Below, piece after piece: positions 8,629-18,765 of a stretch of 64,000 nucleotides of DNA. Both the position numbers and the translations under genes were made by a program. Under the pieces are notes generated by a model. That model was not told the origin of the DNA and did no database searches. It was given only the letters and a program-made list of their open reading frames with translations. Numbering within the stretch: position 1 is the first letter of the stretch; every line of letters begins with the position of its first letter. Location of the stretch: the NCBI GenBank assembly GCA_947588675.1, contig CANPYY010000005.1, positions 40,933 through 104,932 on the forward strand, read 5' to 3'. The DNA is from an uncultured Lachnospiraceae bacterium. Its GTDB lineage: Bacteria > Bacillota > Clostridia > Lachnospirales > Lachnospiraceae.

Positions 8629-9888
8629 ATGAAAAAATTTAAATATATACTATCAGACCATTATTTTATAATAATACCTTTATGTATGATATCTGTTCTA
8701 TTTATATTCGGAGCCTTTACCGGCATATGGCCGCTTAGCAGCAATGCCTTCAACTCATACGCGCTGCAGGCAGACGCATGGCTCAACGGAAATCTCGCTC
8801 TTGACAGAAACTACGAACATCTCGAACTTGCAATATACAATGGACAATATTACGTAAGTTTTCCGCCTTTCCCGTCATATGTGCTCCTGCCTTTTGTTTA
8901 TTTTTTCGGAGTCAATACTCCGGACAACCTGATAAGCGATATAGCAACAGTAATCGGAGCGTTATATGCTTATAAGCTGGCTCTTAAACTTTTAGGCAAT
9001 GACAGGAAAAACACCGCTTTTCTTTTGACAATGCTCATTTATATAGGAAGCAATACACTGTTTTTCATAAACAACGGCTGGGTATGGTTTATCGCGCAGA
9101 ACTTTTCATTTACGCTTACAATACTTGCCCTGTACTATGCTGCATGTGCAAAACCGGGGTTATCGCTGTTTTTCTGGGCATGCGCAGTAGGCTGCCGTCC
9201 ATTTCAGATACTGTATTTACCCGTACTTATTATTCTCATGCTGAATGTATGGCGCAAACAGGATAGTAAATTTACAATTACGGGAATAATTAAAAAACAA
9301 TGGTACAAAGGAATACCCTGTTTCATAGTTGCGCTGTCATATTTTATTTTGAACTATGCAAGATTCGGCAGTATATTTGAATTTGGGCATAATTATCTGC
9401 CTGAATTTACACGTACCGAAACAGGTCAGTTCAACATTGCATATCTGGCGCAAAACCTGAAGCAGATGTTCAGGCTTCCTGTATTTAACGAAACAAACCG
9501 TTTAAATTTTTATAACTGCGACGGTATAGCTTTTTGGCTTGTTAATCCCGTATTTATATTGTTTTTAATCATTCTCGTATATAAAACATATACCGTTATC
9601 CGAAAAAAAGCGGATAAACACATATATGACAATACCGGGTTAAGCACCCCGTTTCTTATACTGTCACTTGCTTTAGCACACATAATAATTTTATGTATGC
9701 ACAGGACTCTCGGCGGATGGCATTTCGGCAACCGGTACACATGCGACATTATTCCCGCAATATTTACCGGTACAATGCTGTGTATGCCGAATAATGACAA
9801 ATTTAAACCTGTCACACAATTTATACTTATATTCGGATTTGCTTTAAATCTCGTCGGAACTATCGCCGCATACAATTATTGGATTTAA
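8629..9888 (+). CDS. Polytopic membrane protein, GT-C-like, function unknown
   Basis: A 419-residue protein with about ten hydrophobic segments. The track starts at 8563, but the ATG at 8629 has an AAAGGA site eight bases upstream and starts a normal MKKF... N-terminus, so I use it. After the first membrane segment comes a soluble stretch (ADAWLNGNLALDRNYEHLE, then YVSFPPFPSYVLLP) that resembles the first extracellular loop of GT-C glycosyltransferases of the mannosyltransferase type. GT-C assignment is inference; no DxD/ExD motif is clear. It is followed after 46 bp by a larger membrane protein and ends before a shared terminator, so the two probably work together in cell-surface glycan or lipid modification. 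Confidence 0.6.
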   Translation: MKKFKYILSDHYFIIIPLCMISVLFIFGAFTGIWPLSSNAFNSYALQADAWLNGNLALDRNYEHLELAIYNGQYYVSFPPFPSYVLLPFVYFFGVNTPDNLISDIATVIGALYAYKLALKLLGNDRKNTAFLLTMLIYIGSNTLFFINNGWVWFIAQNFSFTLTILALYYAACAKPGLSLFFWACAVGCRPFQILYLPVLIILMLNVWRKQDSKFTITGIIKKQWYKGIPCFIVALSYFILNYARFGSIFEFGHNYLPEFTRTETGQFNIAYLAQNLKQMFRLPVFNETNRLNFYNCDGIAFWLVNPVFILFLIILVYKTYTVIRKKADKHIYDNTGLSTPFLILSLALAHIIILCMHRTLGGWHFGNRYTCDIIPAIFTGTMLCMPNNDKFKPVTQFILIFGFALNLVGTIAAYNYWI

Positions 9889-9934
9889 TTTAATACTAAA
9901 TAAAGGAACAATAACTTCAGAAAGGATTTTGGTT

Positions 9935-12148
9935 ATGTTTGACGGAAATATTTCAGGAAATATAACAGGTACACTGTATATGCTTGCCTATCAGATTTTA
10001 GGCATACTTATTGCACAGATACTATTAAAAAAAGAAAAGAGCGCAATACGCATATTAATCGGCTCTGTGTTTGGAACAATCGGTCTTTGCTGGAGTCCGA
10101 TACTTTTCTCTTTCATTGCCGGATTTACAAAGACTTCACATATATGCGGACTTATTTTCTTTGCGCTGATTACAATACTTGTAGTATATATTAAAAGTCC
10201 TTCTAAAGTTTCCGGACAAAAAACAAATAAAAACAGAAAAAAACAAAATCATGCCGAGCCAAAACAACATGATTCAATTAAAAATTATCCTTTCCTGATT
10301 GTAGGAATACCTCTTTTCATATTTTTCTGCATGATGCTTTCAAACCATACGCTTGTCACTTCGGATTCCGGCGCCTTTACTACAGGACAGTGCGGTTTCG
10401 GCGATATGAATATGCACCTGAGTTTCATTACAAGCATTGCAAACCAGCACACATTTCCGCCTTATTATTCGCTTCTGCCCGATACGAAGCTTTCATATCC
10501 CTTTTTGTCGGATACTATTTCCTCAAGCATATATATATGGGGCGCATCGCTTCGTTATGCTTATATGCTTCCAATGTGGCTGGCAATCTTTCAGGTTATG
10601 TTCGGAATGTATTCTTTTGCTGAATCATGGCTTAAAAGTAAATGGAAAGCTTTCCTTGCATTCGTGCTTTTCTTCTTCAACGGCGGCTTTGGCATAATAT
10701 ATTTTCTCAATGGAAAATATACGTTTTCAGAACTTATGAACGGTTTTTATGTCACTCCTACCAACCTTATAGACGTCAATATAAGATGGACAAATACAAT
10801 AGTAGATATGCTGCTGCCTCAACGCGCGACCTTATTCGGATGGGCTCTTTTATTCCCTGCCCTTTACCTTTTAAGACGCGCGTGGAATGAAAACAGAAAA
10901 GACTTCTTTATAATTGTAGGAATCATCGCCGGCGCACTTCCGATGATACACACACATTCATTTCTGGCGCTTGGCATAATAAGCCTCGGATGGCTTATTG
11001 CCGATATGGGTAAAACAACAAAATTTTTCTCGTCGGATAATGATGGAAAAAATATAAAGAAACAGAGAATAATTCTTGCCTCTATTATCTTATTCGCATT
11101 TATATTTTTCTCTGTGATATCTGCGATACAAAATTCTGCTGCAGAAGAAATAAACGATAAAATATATCTTGCCGCAGGAATCATAGGCGTTATTATACTT
11201 TTATGCTTAACAGCATATATATTCTTTACAATTTCCAAAGAAAACCGCATGAATATCATTAAAACATGGGGTGTATTCCTTGGCATTGTAATAATATTTG
11301 CCGCCCCGCAGCTTTTATACTGGACATTTGGACAGGTTGCAGGAGGCGATATGCTTAAAGGCCACTTTAACTGGTCCAATACCGGAGATATTGCCGAACC
11401 CTATCTTTTATACTATCTGAAAAATATAGGGCTTACCGCAATACTGTTTATACCCGCATGGATTTTTTCAAAAAGGAAAGATATCGCGCAGGTATTTCCT
11501 GCTCTGATAATATGGTTCTTATGTGAATTTATAGTCTTTCAGCCGAACGTATACGATAACAATAAACTTCTTCTCGCCGCATACATGCTTATATGCTGCT
11601 TTGTTGCCGGCGCAATATGCGACTGGCTAAAGCTAGCTTTCTTTAACAGCAAGCTTACAGGCCGTATATTGAAATACACCGTTACCGTCATATGTGTAAT
11701 TCTATTTACCGTATCAGGCGTTCTTACAATGATACGCGAATACTACAGCGGAACCAAAAACGCCTGTTATGAACTTTACAACAGCGAACTTCTGGATGTA
11801 TGCAGATATATTGAAAAAAACACCCCTGCCGATTCAGTTATACTTACTGCAAACAACCATAATAATGCCGTTGCATCACTTACCGGAAGAAATATAGTAT
11901 GCGGTTCTTCAACATTTTTATATTTCCACGGTCTGGACTTTTACGAACGTGAATCCAGCCTTACTCCTATGTATGAAAATGTAAATGAATCTGAAAACCT
12001 ATACGCTAAATATAACGTTGACTATATTCTTGTAAGCAGTGAAGAATATAGTACCTTCCCAAATCTTGACGAACAGGCGATACATGATAAATACCCCTGT
12101 GAATATTCAACCGAAACGGTACGGTTATACAGGGTAACAAACAGATAA
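9935..12148 (+). CDS. Large polytopic membrane protein, GT-C-like, function unknown
   Basis: A 737-residue protein with roughly 14 hydrophobic segments and a soluble C-terminal ~110 residues. The track starts at a TTG (9929); the ATG at 9935 has AAAGG at a better distance. The first large loop contains TSDSGAFTTGQCGFGDMNMHLSF, a Gly-Asp...His arrangement like the catalytic-loop region of GT-C glycosyltransferases. The C-terminal part (VCRYIEKNTPADSVILT, then the YNVDYILVSSEEY ending) matches the soluble domain often found at the end of such enzymes. The sugar donor and acceptor are unknown. It is probably cotranscribed with the 419-residue membrane protein upstream. Family placement is inference. 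Confidence 0.6.
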   Translation: MFDGNISGNITGTLYMLAYQILGILIAQILLKKEKSAIRILIGSVFGTIGLCWSPILFSFIAGFTKTSHICGLIFFALITILVVYIKSPSKVSGQKTNKNRKKQNHAEPKQHDSIKNYPFLIVGIPLFIFFCMMLSNHTLVTSDSGAFTTGQCGFGDMNMHLSFITSIANQHTFPPYYSLLPDTKLSYPFLSDTISSSIYIWGASLRYAYMLPMWLAIFQVMFGMYSFAESWLKSKWKAFLAFVLFFFNGGFGIIYFLNGKYTFSELMNGFYVTPTNLIDVNIRWTNTIVDMLLPQRATLFGWALLFPALYLLRRAWNENRKDFFIIVGIIAGALPMIHTHSFLALGIISLGWLIADMGKTTKFFSSDNDGKNIKKQRIILASIILFAFIFFSVISAIQNSAAEEINDKIYLAAGIIGVIILLCLTAYIFFTISKENRMNIIKTWGVFLGIVIIFAAPQLLYWTFGQVAGGDMLKGHFNWSNTGDIAEPYLLYYLKNIGLTAILFIPAWIFSKRKDIAQVFPALIIWFLCEFIVFQPNVYDNNKLLLAAYMLICCFVAGAICDWLKLAFFNSKLTGRILKYTVTVICVILFTVSGVLTMIREYYSGTKNACYELYNSELLDVCRYIEKNTPADSVILTANNHNNAVASLTGRNIVCGSSTFLYFHGLDFYERESSLTPMYENVNESENLYAKYNVDYILVSSEEYSTFPNLDEQAIHDKYPCEYSTETVRLYRVTNR

Positions 12149-12173
12149 AAATATTTTACAACCGTAAACATAA

Positions 12174-12214
12174 CATGACCACACCGGAAAATTTTTCTGT
12201 CCGTCGTGGTCATG
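12174..12214 (+). terminator. Intrinsic terminator after the membrane-protein pair
   Basis: CATGACCAC pairs with GTGGTCATG, and CGGA...TCCG extends the stem inside. The stem is followed by CGCATTTTTAC. Confidence 0.7.
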
Positions 12215-12265
12215 CGCATTTTTACTTCTATTCTCAATTTTCTGTTTTACTTTATATTTTCCGAA

Positions 12266-13567
12266 TTAAAAAGGTGATTTATAGCTTGCGCTGTAATGAA
12301 GTTCTTCTTCTATCCTAAGCAGCATATTATATTTTGCAACCCTGTCTGTACGGCAGGGCGCGCCTGTCTTTATCTGTCCCGAGTTAAGCGCAACCGCCAT
12401 ATCCGCTATAGTCGTATCTTCAGTTTCTCCCGAGCGATGCGAGATTATAGTGCGAAATCCTGCGTCATGCGCTGTCCTGACAGCTTCTATGGCCTCAGTA
12501 ACTGTTCCTATCTGGTTTAGTTTTATAAGAATAGCATTTGCGCATTTACCGCTTATTCCTTTTACAAGCCTTTTTGAATTGGTAACAAATAAATCATCTC
12601 CTACAAGCTGTATCCTGTCGCCAAGTTTCACCGTAAGCTTTTTCCAGCCGTCCCAGTCTTCTTCATTAAGTCCGTCTTCTATGGATTTAATCGGGTACTT
12701 TTCACACAATTTTTCATACAATTCTATCATTTCATCAGTAGTACGCGTTACCCCTTTATTACCGGAATCATCCTTTATTTCATTTGGAAAAAGATACATC
12801 CCGGAGTCTGCCTGATATAGCTCGCTTGCGGCGGCATCCATTGCAAACACAATATCTTTTCCGGGTTCATATCCTGCCGCCTTTACCGCCTTTAGGAGAT
12901 ATTCAAATACTTCAAACGAATCTTTTAAATCAGGCGCAAATCCTCCTTCATCACCTACCGCCGTAGACTTTTTATGGTCGCTCAATATTTTCTTTAAAGC
13001 ATGATATACTTCAGTTCCCATTCTTAATCCCTCGGCAAATGTATCCGCTCCCACCGGCATAATCATAAATTCCTGAAAATCAACCCCATTAGCAGCATGT
13101 CGTCCCCCATTCAGTATATTCATCATCGGTACCGGCATTTTATGTGACTGCGCCCCGCCAATGTACATATATAACGGTACTCCCAAAGCCTCCGAAGCAG
13201 CTTTTGTACATGCAACGGATACTGCAAGAATTGCATTCGCCCCAAGTCTTTCTTTATTTTCCGTACCATCCAGGCTGCACATTACATGGTCTATTAATGC
13301 CTGTTCGAGCGCATTATGCCCGATAAGGCTTTTCTTTATCTCAGTATTTATATTTTTAACCGCCTGCCTTACCCCTTTTCCATTATAACGCTTTTCCTGT
13401 GTATCCCTAAGTTCCGACGCCTCATATTTTCCGGTAGATGCCCCGCTTGGGACAATCGCCCTTCCAACATAATAATCATCAATAGTAACCTCGGCTTCTA
13501 CGGTAGGATTTCCACGCGAATCAAGCACTTCCCGTCCATGCACATCTGTTATTTTTAAATAATTCAT
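12266..13567 (-). CDS. eno: Enolase (2-phosphoglycerate dehydratase)
   Basis: A 433-residue enolase of standard length, which interconverts 2-phosphoglycerate and PEP in glycolysis. It has the N-terminal [16 protein letters not shown], the catalytic loop GASTGKYEA, metal and active-site segments around [14 protein letters not shown] and VGDDLFVTN, the catalytic Lys in LIKLNQIGT, and [10 protein letters not shown] near the C-terminus. It is a single gene with GGAGG upstream of the ATG and is not in a glycolytic operon here. A 366-bp gap separates it from the next gene upstream, and that gap holds a candidate structured RNA. Confidence 0.97.
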   Translation of the reverse strand: MNYLKITDVHGREVLDSRGNPTVEAEVTIDDYYVGRAIVPSGASTGKYEASELRDTQEKRYNGKGVRQAVKNINTEIKKSLIGHNALEQALIDHVMCSLDGTENKERLGANAILAVSVACTKAASEALGVPLYMYIGGAQSHKMPVPMMNILNGGRHAANGVDFQEFMIMPVGADTFAEGLRMGTEVYHALKKILSDHKKSTAVGDEGGFAPDLKDSFEVFEYLLKAVKAAGYEPGKDIVFAMDAAASELYQADSGMYLFPNEIKDDSGNKGVTRTTDEMIELYEKLCEKYPIKSIEDGLNEEDWDGWKKLTVKLGDRIQLVGDDLFVTNSKRLVKGISGKCANAILIKLNQIGTVTEAIEAVRTAHDAGFRTIISHRSGETEDTTIADMAVALNSGQIKTGAPCRTDRVAKYNMLLRIEEELHYSASYKSPF

Positions 13568-13662
13568 AAAACTACCTCCAAATCCAATTTATATTATTAT
13601 GTGGACGTGAAGATTTTTTATTCAGAAAAAAATTTTCATAATAAGGTGTATATAATGCCAAA

Positions 13663-13840
13663 AACGGTAAATAATATTAACAAGCCGATAAGAACCTGAA
13701 TATTCAGTCTTACGGAACACGCCATGAAGTGCGACCCCCTCTTACACGCATGGCGTAACACTAAGGATGAAGTTTTAATACTTAATCCTCCCCTATAAAT
13801 AAGCCTCATACGTACTCAGACGTATGGGGCTTATTATTTT
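13663..13840 (+). ncRNA. Candidate structured RNA in the eno upstream gap
   Basis: A TATAAT at 13651-13656 with no good -35 predicts a start near 13663. Four stems then follow in order: 13685-13715 (CCGATAAGA with TCTTACGG, closed inside by CTGAATATTCAG), 13719-13756 (ACGCCATG with CATGGCGT), 13764-13789 (AGGAT with ATCCT plus AAGT/ACTT), and a strong terminator-like hairpin at 13801-13832 (AAGCC...GGCTT) followed by ATTATTTT. The 3' GGCTTATTATTT could also pair with AAATAATA...AAGCC at the 5' end, giving a long-range alternative. No protein can be read from it. I could not match it to a known RNA family. The rest of the 13568-13933 gap shows nothing clear beyond a promoter-like TATAAT on the minus strand. 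Confidence 0.5.
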
Positions 13841-13933
13841 CGGATTATATTTTATTATTGAAACAATAAACTGATTTTGCTAATATATGAATTAGTATCT
13901 ATAAAACTATCCTGATTTAATGGAGGAATCATT

Positions 13934-14215
13934 ATGAAAAAAATAGCAGCCATAATTGGAGTAGCGGGTCTTTTACTTATATACATAGCAACACTTATAT
14001 CTGCCATATTTACATCTCCATATACACCGCAATTGTTTAAAGCGTGCGTATATGCAACCATTATTATACCTGTAATATGTTACGGATATATTCTTATGTA
14101 CAGAGTTCTTAAAGCAAGAGCAAAAAGCATGAAACAAAATTTGCCTCCGTCTTCCGAAGATGCTGTTTCCAAAACTGAAAAGGATGAACCTGAAAATACG
14201 GAACAATCTGAATAA
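13934..14215 (+). CDS. Small membrane protein of unknown function
   Basis: A 93-residue protein with two hydrophobic segments (about residues 4-27 and 36-57) and a charged C-terminal tail rich in Lys, Glu and Ser (residues 58-93). GGAGG lies upstream of the ATG at a normal distance, which supports real translation. The tail probably faces the cytoplasm if the N-terminus follows the positive-inside rule. No family is recognised. It stands alone between the candidate structured RNA and rarA, and it converges on rarA with three bases between the stop codons. Confidence 0.7.
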   Translation: MKKIAAIIGVAGLLLIYIATLISAIFTSPYTPQLFKACVYATIIIPVICYGYILMYRVLKARAKSMKQNLPPSSEDAVSKTEKDEPENTEQSE

Positions 14216-14218
14216 TTT

Positions 14219-15544
14219 TTAATTTTTACTACGTTTTGTCCTGTTCAGATATTCTTTCTGCACCTTTTCATAACCGTTATCCGACGGCTCATAAAATATC
14301 TTATCAGCATGTTCATCCGGAAGATACTGTTGTTTTACGTAATGATTTTCATAACTGTGCGCATATTTATATCCTATACCGTGTCCAAGCTTTTCAGCTC
14401 CGCTGTAATGTGAATCCATAAGATAAGGCGGTATAGATATATTATTATCCTGTAATGCCACGCTCATTGCCTCATCTATTGCCGTAATAGCTGAATTGCT
14501 TTTAGGCGCACACGCCACATATGACGCCGCCTGGGCAAGTACAATTCTTCCTTCAGGCATACCAAGTCTTTCTACCGCCTGCGCTGCCGCCACGGCAACA
14601 ACAAGAGCATTAGGGTCCGCATTTGACACATCCTCTGCCGCGCATATCATTATCCTTCTTGCAATAAACGCAACATCTTCCCCTGCATTAAGCATACGAG
14701 CAAGATAATATACTGCCGCATCCGGATCCGAACCTCTCATACTTTTAATAAATGCTGATATTGTATCATAATGGTTATCTCCCTGTCTGTCATATCTCAA
14801 TACCCTTTTCTGAATACATTCCGACGCCACTTCGAGTGTTATATGTATCTTCCCATCCTCGTCAGGCGTACTTGTAAGCACGCCGAGTTCAATAGCATTA
14901 AGCGCATTGCGGGCATCGCCGTTTGCCATATCAGCAAGGAAAGAAAGCGCATCATCCTCTATCACTGCATTATATATTCCCATTCCGTCCTGTTTATCAG
15001 TCAACGCCCTGTTTATAAGTATTTTTATATCATCTGCACTAAGCGGTTTAAGTTCAAAAAGCTGCGACCTCGACAAAAGCGCCTGATTCACCTCAAAAAA
15101 CGGATTTTCAGTAGTAGCCCCTATAAGTATAACTGTTCCGTCCTCTACAAACGGGAGCAGATAATCCTGCTGCCCCTTATTAAATCTGTGAATCTCGTCT
15201 ACAAAAAGAATAGTTTTCTTACCATACATACCAAGATTGTCTTTTGCGCTTTTTACTACTTCCTCCATATCTTTTTTACCGGCTGAAGTAGCGTTAATCT
15301 GCATAAATACAGCTTTTGTCGTATTGGCAATAACTTTTGCAAGGGTGGTTTTTCCCGTGCCTGACGGTCCATAAAATATTATTGAGCTTAATTTATCCGC
15401 CTTTATAGCTCTGTACAAAAGCTTATCTTTTCCTATAATATGCTGCTGTCCCACAACGTCTTCCAGAATTTTGGGTCTCATGCGCGATGCCAGAGGCGAT
15501 TCTTTTTCTTTTTTACTTTCGCTCACATAATCAAACAAATCCAT
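14219..15544 (-). CDS. rarA: Replication-associated recombination protein A (AAA+ ATPase)
   Basis: A 441-residue RarA/MgsA. It has Walker A GPSGTGKTT, Walker B ILFVDEIHRF, sensor region GATTENP and the C-terminal MgsA tetramerisation region. It acts at stalled replication forks and single-strand gaps with RecA and SSB. The track starts at 15553, but there the GGGAG site abuts the ATG. The next in-frame ATG (15544, MDLFDY) sits nine bases after GGGAG, so I use that start. The preceding gene, yigZ, ends 15 bp upstream on the same strand, so the two are probably cotranscribed. Confidence 0.95.
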   Translation of the reverse strand: MDLFDYVSESKKEKESPLASRMRPKILEDVVGQQHIIGKDKLLYRAIKADKLSSIIFYGPSGTGKTTLAKVIANTTKAVFMQINATSAGKKDMEEVVKSAKDNLGMYGKKTILFVDEIHRFNKGQQDYLLPFVEDGTVILIGATTENPFFEVNQALLSRSQLFELKPLSADDIKILINRALTDKQDGMGIYNAVIEDDALSFLADMANGDARNALNAIELGVLTSTPDEDGKIHITLEVASECIQKRVLRYDRQGDNHYDTISAFIKSMRGSDPDAAVYYLARMLNAGEDVAFIARRIMICAAEDVSNADPNALVVAVAAAQAVERLGMPEGRIVLAQAASYVACAPKSNSAITAIDEAMSVALQDNNISIPPYLMDSHYSGAEKLGHGIGYKYAHSYENHYVKQQYLPDEHADKIFYEPSDNGYEKVQKEYLNRTKRSKN

Positions 15545-15559
15545 AATAAACATCTCCCG

Positions 15560-16219
15560 TTATCTTTCAAATACATGTATCTTTCCATCTGCGGAATATC
15601 CGTACCATACTTCATCCTCTCTCTGTATATCCGCTGATGCTGAAGTAGCCGATATTATCATATCCGTAAATCTATCATACATATCATGTAAAATAAGCAT
15701 TACAAACTCCACCTTATCCCCATATATTATATCCTGTACTGCTACATCATGTGAAGCCGCAATATGCTGTATCTTTCCCAAAAATGTATAATCAGTTTTT
15801 ATCTTTACTTTGTATGCCCTGTACTTTTCCATTATATCAGATGCTTTAATACCCTCTTTTACGGCGTCCGTATAAGCCCTTATAAGTCCTCCGGTTCCAA
15901 GAAGCGTGCCGCCGAAATATCTGGTTACAACTACAAGTATATTATATATTTCTTCTCCGTACAGCACATCAAGCATGGGCCGTCCCGCAGTTCCCTGCGG
16001 TTCGCCGTCGTCACTGCATTTTTGCATGAGCATGTCCTCTTTTATTATATATGCGTAACAGTTGTGTCTTGCATCCCAATACTTCTTTTTTACCTGTTCA
16101 ATAATTTTCTCTGCTTCTTCTGTCGTATCCACGGAAAACACACTGGCTATGAACCTGGATTTTTTCACAACAATCTCTCCGCTTCCACCACGAAAAACCA
16201 TTTTGTATGAATCCTGCAT
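15560..16219 (-). CDS. YigZ/IMPACT family protein
   Basis: A 219-residue protein with the IMPACT/UPF0029 signature: KSRFIASV near the N-terminus, DARHNCYAY, DDGEPQGTAGRPMLDVL, and VVTRYFGGTLLGTGGLIRAY. A C-terminal alpha-beta domain of about 75 residues follows, as in bacterial YigZ. The molecular role is not settled in the family; the eukaryotic homologue IMPACT modulates Gcn2 by binding Gcn1. GGAGG precedes the ATG. It lies upstream of rarA on the same strand and diverges from the penicillin-binding protein gene. Confidence 0.9.
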   Translation of the reverse strand: MQDSYKMVFRGGSGEIVVKKSRFIASVFSVDTTEEAEKIIEQVKKKYWDARHNCYAYIIKEDMLMQKCSDDGEPQGTAGRPMLDVLYGEEIYNILVVVTRYFGGTLLGTGGLIRAYTDAVKEGIKASDIMEKYRAYKVKIKTDYTFLGKIQHIAASHDVAVQDIIYGDKVEFVMLILHDMYDRFTDMIISATSASADIQREDEVWYGYSADGKIHVFER

Positions 16220-16283
16220 ATTACCTCCGCAATTAAATTAATATACAATACCGTCTATTTAATATAGCATATCACATTCTGAT

Positions 16284-16312
16284 TGGACATAATACTGTTT
16301 TTTTGCTATAAT
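16284..16312 (+). promoter_or_regulatory. Predicted promoter of the class A PBP gene
   Basis: TGGACA (16284-16289), a 17-bp spacer and TATAAT (16307-16312), giving a leader of about 38 nt. Confidence 0.6.
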
Positions 16313-16356
16313 AATCAATTAATCGGATATCTTTAAAATAATTGGAGGCATTGTTT

Positions 16357-18765
16357 GTGGATTACAGGAAAAAAGCAACGTCAAAAATTGCACACAGTCT
16401 TACTTCGCCGGGCAGACGAATATTGTCAAAACTAAGCGTACTGTCCTTCAGGCTTCTTCTGGTCATTATAATAACCACGGTGCTTGTAGGTATAACCACA
16501 GTAGCGGGCGTTTTGCGCGGTCTTATAGACACTGCGCCCAATATAGATACCATCGACGTATCTCCCGAAGGATATTCGACTACAATATATGATTCTGAAG
16601 GAAAAGTCACCCAGACTCTGGTAGGACAGAATGCAAACCGTATATATGTTACCCTGGACCAGATTCCCGAGTGTGTCCAAAATGCTTTTATTGCGATAGA
16701 GGATTCACGTTTCAGGGAACATAACGGTATAGATATAACAGGTATAATACGTGCCGCCGCCAGTACGCTAAAAAACGGCGATTTAAACCAGGGCGCAAGC
16801 ACAATCACACAGCAGCTTCTTAAAAATACTGTATTTGAAGGCGGCGCCGAACATTCCGATGTTGATAAAATACAGAGAAAAATTCAGGAACAGTATCTTG
16901 CAGTCCAGCTTGAAGCAAAACTTAATAACAAGGATTTGATACTTGAATACTACCTGAATACAATTAACCTCGGTCAAAACACACTCGGAGTACAGGCGGC
17001 ATCAAAAAGATATTTTGGAAAAAGCGTAAGCGAACTTAACATATCAGAAGCAGCAGTCATTGCAGGCATCACACAGAACCCTGCCGCCTACAATCCTATC
17101 TCACATCCTGATGATAATAAGGAAAAACGCGCAATTGTCCTTCAATACATGAATGAACAGGGCTACATAAATGATACCGAATATAACGACGCTCTGAACG
17201 ACAATGTTTATGACCGTATTGCGGAATATAATGAAAACTTTGTATCCGAAACAGATTCTTCATCAGTAACCTCTTACTTTAACGACGCCTTATTTGAACA
17301 GGTAATAAACGACCTTAAAGAGGAACTCGGATATACCGAAACACAGGCATACAACGCCGTATACCGCGGAGGTCTTGACATTTATTCGACCCAGGATTCG
17401 GGTATACAGAAAATATGCGACAAAATTATCAACGACCCGGCATATTATCCAACTAATTCGGAATATCAGCTTTCATATCAGCTTTCAGTAATGTCAGCAG
17501 ACGGCACACAGACAAACTACAGCGAACAGACGCTAAAATCATATTTTCTTAAAAGCGACCCTTATTTCGACATATATTTTACCGATAAAAAATCCGCTAA
17601 ACCCTATATTAAAAAATATAGAAAACATGTCGTAAAGGATACGGATAAGATTATCGGTGAAAATATAAATTATATAATACAGCCGCAGGTATCTTTTGTA
17701 CTTATGGACCAAAGTAACGGAAAAATACTTGCGCTGGTTGGGGGACGCGGTAAAAAAACAGGTTCAAGAACACTTAACCGCGCTTCCGACTCTCTCAGGC
17801 AGCCGGGTTCTACTTTCAAGATACTGTCAACTTATCTTCCGGCATTTGATACGGCAGGAATGACACTGTCTACCGTAGAAAGAGATGAAAAATATTATTA
17901 TCCGGGCACAAAAACACAGGTGCACAACTGGAACGGAGAATCCTATAAAGGCAATGTAACCCTGCGTCAGGCAATATACGATTCCATGAACGTAATAGCC
18001 GTAAAGACACTTGAAAAAGTAACTCCGAAAGTTGCATATGATTATCTTTTAAATTTAGGGTTTACTACACTGGTAGACAATAGGGTTGGAACCGACGGAA
18101 AAGTATACAGCGATATACAACTGCCTATGGCCCTTGGCGGACTTACAGATGGTGTTACCAATGTAGAACTTACTGCCGCATACGCATCTATTGCCAACGG
18201 CGGAGTATATACGGAACCTATATTATATACAAAAATACTTGACCATGACGGAAATGTTCTACTTGAAAAAAATCCCGTAACACGTCAGGTATTCAAGAAA
18301 TCAACGGCCACATTACTTACAAGCGCCATGGAAGATGTAATATCAATAGGCACGGGAACCGCCGCAAAATTTACTCAAATCCAGATGCCTCAGGCAGGAA
18401 AAACCGGTACTACATCGAATGATATAGATTTGTGGTTTGAAGGGTTCACTCCATACTATACCGCAGGAATATGGGGCGGATGGGACCTTAATAAAGACCA
18501 GGTTAATACAACGTATCATAAAACAATATGGAAAACCATTATGGAACAGGTACACACTGCAAAGAATCTTCCCACAACTGAATTTAATATTGATTCTTCC
18601 GTAAACCGGGTAGCTATATGCCGTATATGCGGCAAACTTGCAATCCAGGGCGTATGTTCAGCTTACGGCGCCGAGAAAATAGAATATTTTTCCGATGAAG
18701 CAGCTCCGAAAGAATACTGTACATGCGACCATGCAAGTTCATCCAAAAAGTTTAATACGGAATAA
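16357..18765 (+). CDS. Class A penicillin-binding protein (glycosyltransferase/transpeptidase)
   Basis: An 802-residue bifunctional PBP1A-type enzyme that polymerises and cross-links peptidoglycan at the outer membrane face. One N-terminal membrane helix (LLLVIIITTVLVGITTVAGV) is followed by the GT51 domain (EDSRFREHNG, QGASTITQQLLKN). The transpeptidase has SxxK in QPGSTFK, SxN in YDSMN and KTG in AGKTGTT. The C-terminal ~45 residues hold five Cys in a CxxC...C...CxC pattern, a Cys-containing tail seen in other Firmicute PBP1 proteins. The track start is a TTG inside the ribosome site; the GTG at 16357 sits eight bases after GGAGG and is preferred. Its stop codon is directly adjacent to the opposing ygiQ stop. 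Confidence 0.95.
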   Translation: MDYRKKATSKIAHSLTSPGRRILSKLSVLSFRLLLVIIITTVLVGITTVAGVLRGLIDTAPNIDTIDVSPEGYSTTIYDSEGKVTQTLVGQNANRIYVTLDQIPECVQNAFIAIEDSRFREHNGIDITGIIRAAASTLKNGDLNQGASTITQQLLKNTVFEGGAEHSDVDKIQRKIQEQYLAVQLEAKLNNKDLILEYYLNTINLGQNTLGVQAASKRYFGKSVSELNISEAAVIAGITQNPAAYNPISHPDDNKEKRAIVLQYMNEQGYINDTEYNDALNDNVYDRIAEYNENFVSETDSSSVTSYFNDALFEQVINDLKEELGYTETQAYNAVYRGGLDIYSTQDSGIQKICDKIINDPAYYPTNSEYQLSYQLSVMSADGTQTNYSEQTLKSYFLKSDPYFDIYFTDKKSAKPYIKKYRKHVVKDTDKIIGENINYIIQPQVSFVLMDQSNGKILALVGGRGKKTGSRTLNRASDSLRQPGSTFKILSTYLPAFDTAGMTLSTVERDEKYYYPGTKTQVHNWNGESYKGNVTLRQAIYDSMNVIAVKTLEKVTPKVAYDYLLNLGFTTLVDNRVGTDGKVYSDIQLPMALGGLTDGVTNVELTAAYASIANGGVYTEPILYTKILDHDGNVLLEKNPVTRQVFKKSTATLLTSAMEDVISIGTGTAAKFTQIQMPQAGKTGTTSNDIDLWFEGFTPYYTAGIWGGWDLNKDQVNTTYHKTIWKTIMEQVHTAKNLPTTEFNIDSSVNRVAICRICGKLAIQGVCSAYGAEKIEYFSDEAAPKEYCTCDHASSSKKFNTE

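Noticed and set aside
10864-11379. 171-residue minus-strand ORF inside the large membrane protein gene
   Set aside because: Shadow of a hydrophobic coding region on the other strand; no ribosome site.
13685-13832. Leader of enolase on the minus strand
   Set aside because: The stems can be read on either strand, but the T-run after the last hairpin is better on plus, and no terminator lies close to eno on minus.
13663-13840. 6S RNA
   Set aside because: Length fits, but I could not see the single long hairpin with a central open bubble; the stems are consecutive local hairpins instead.
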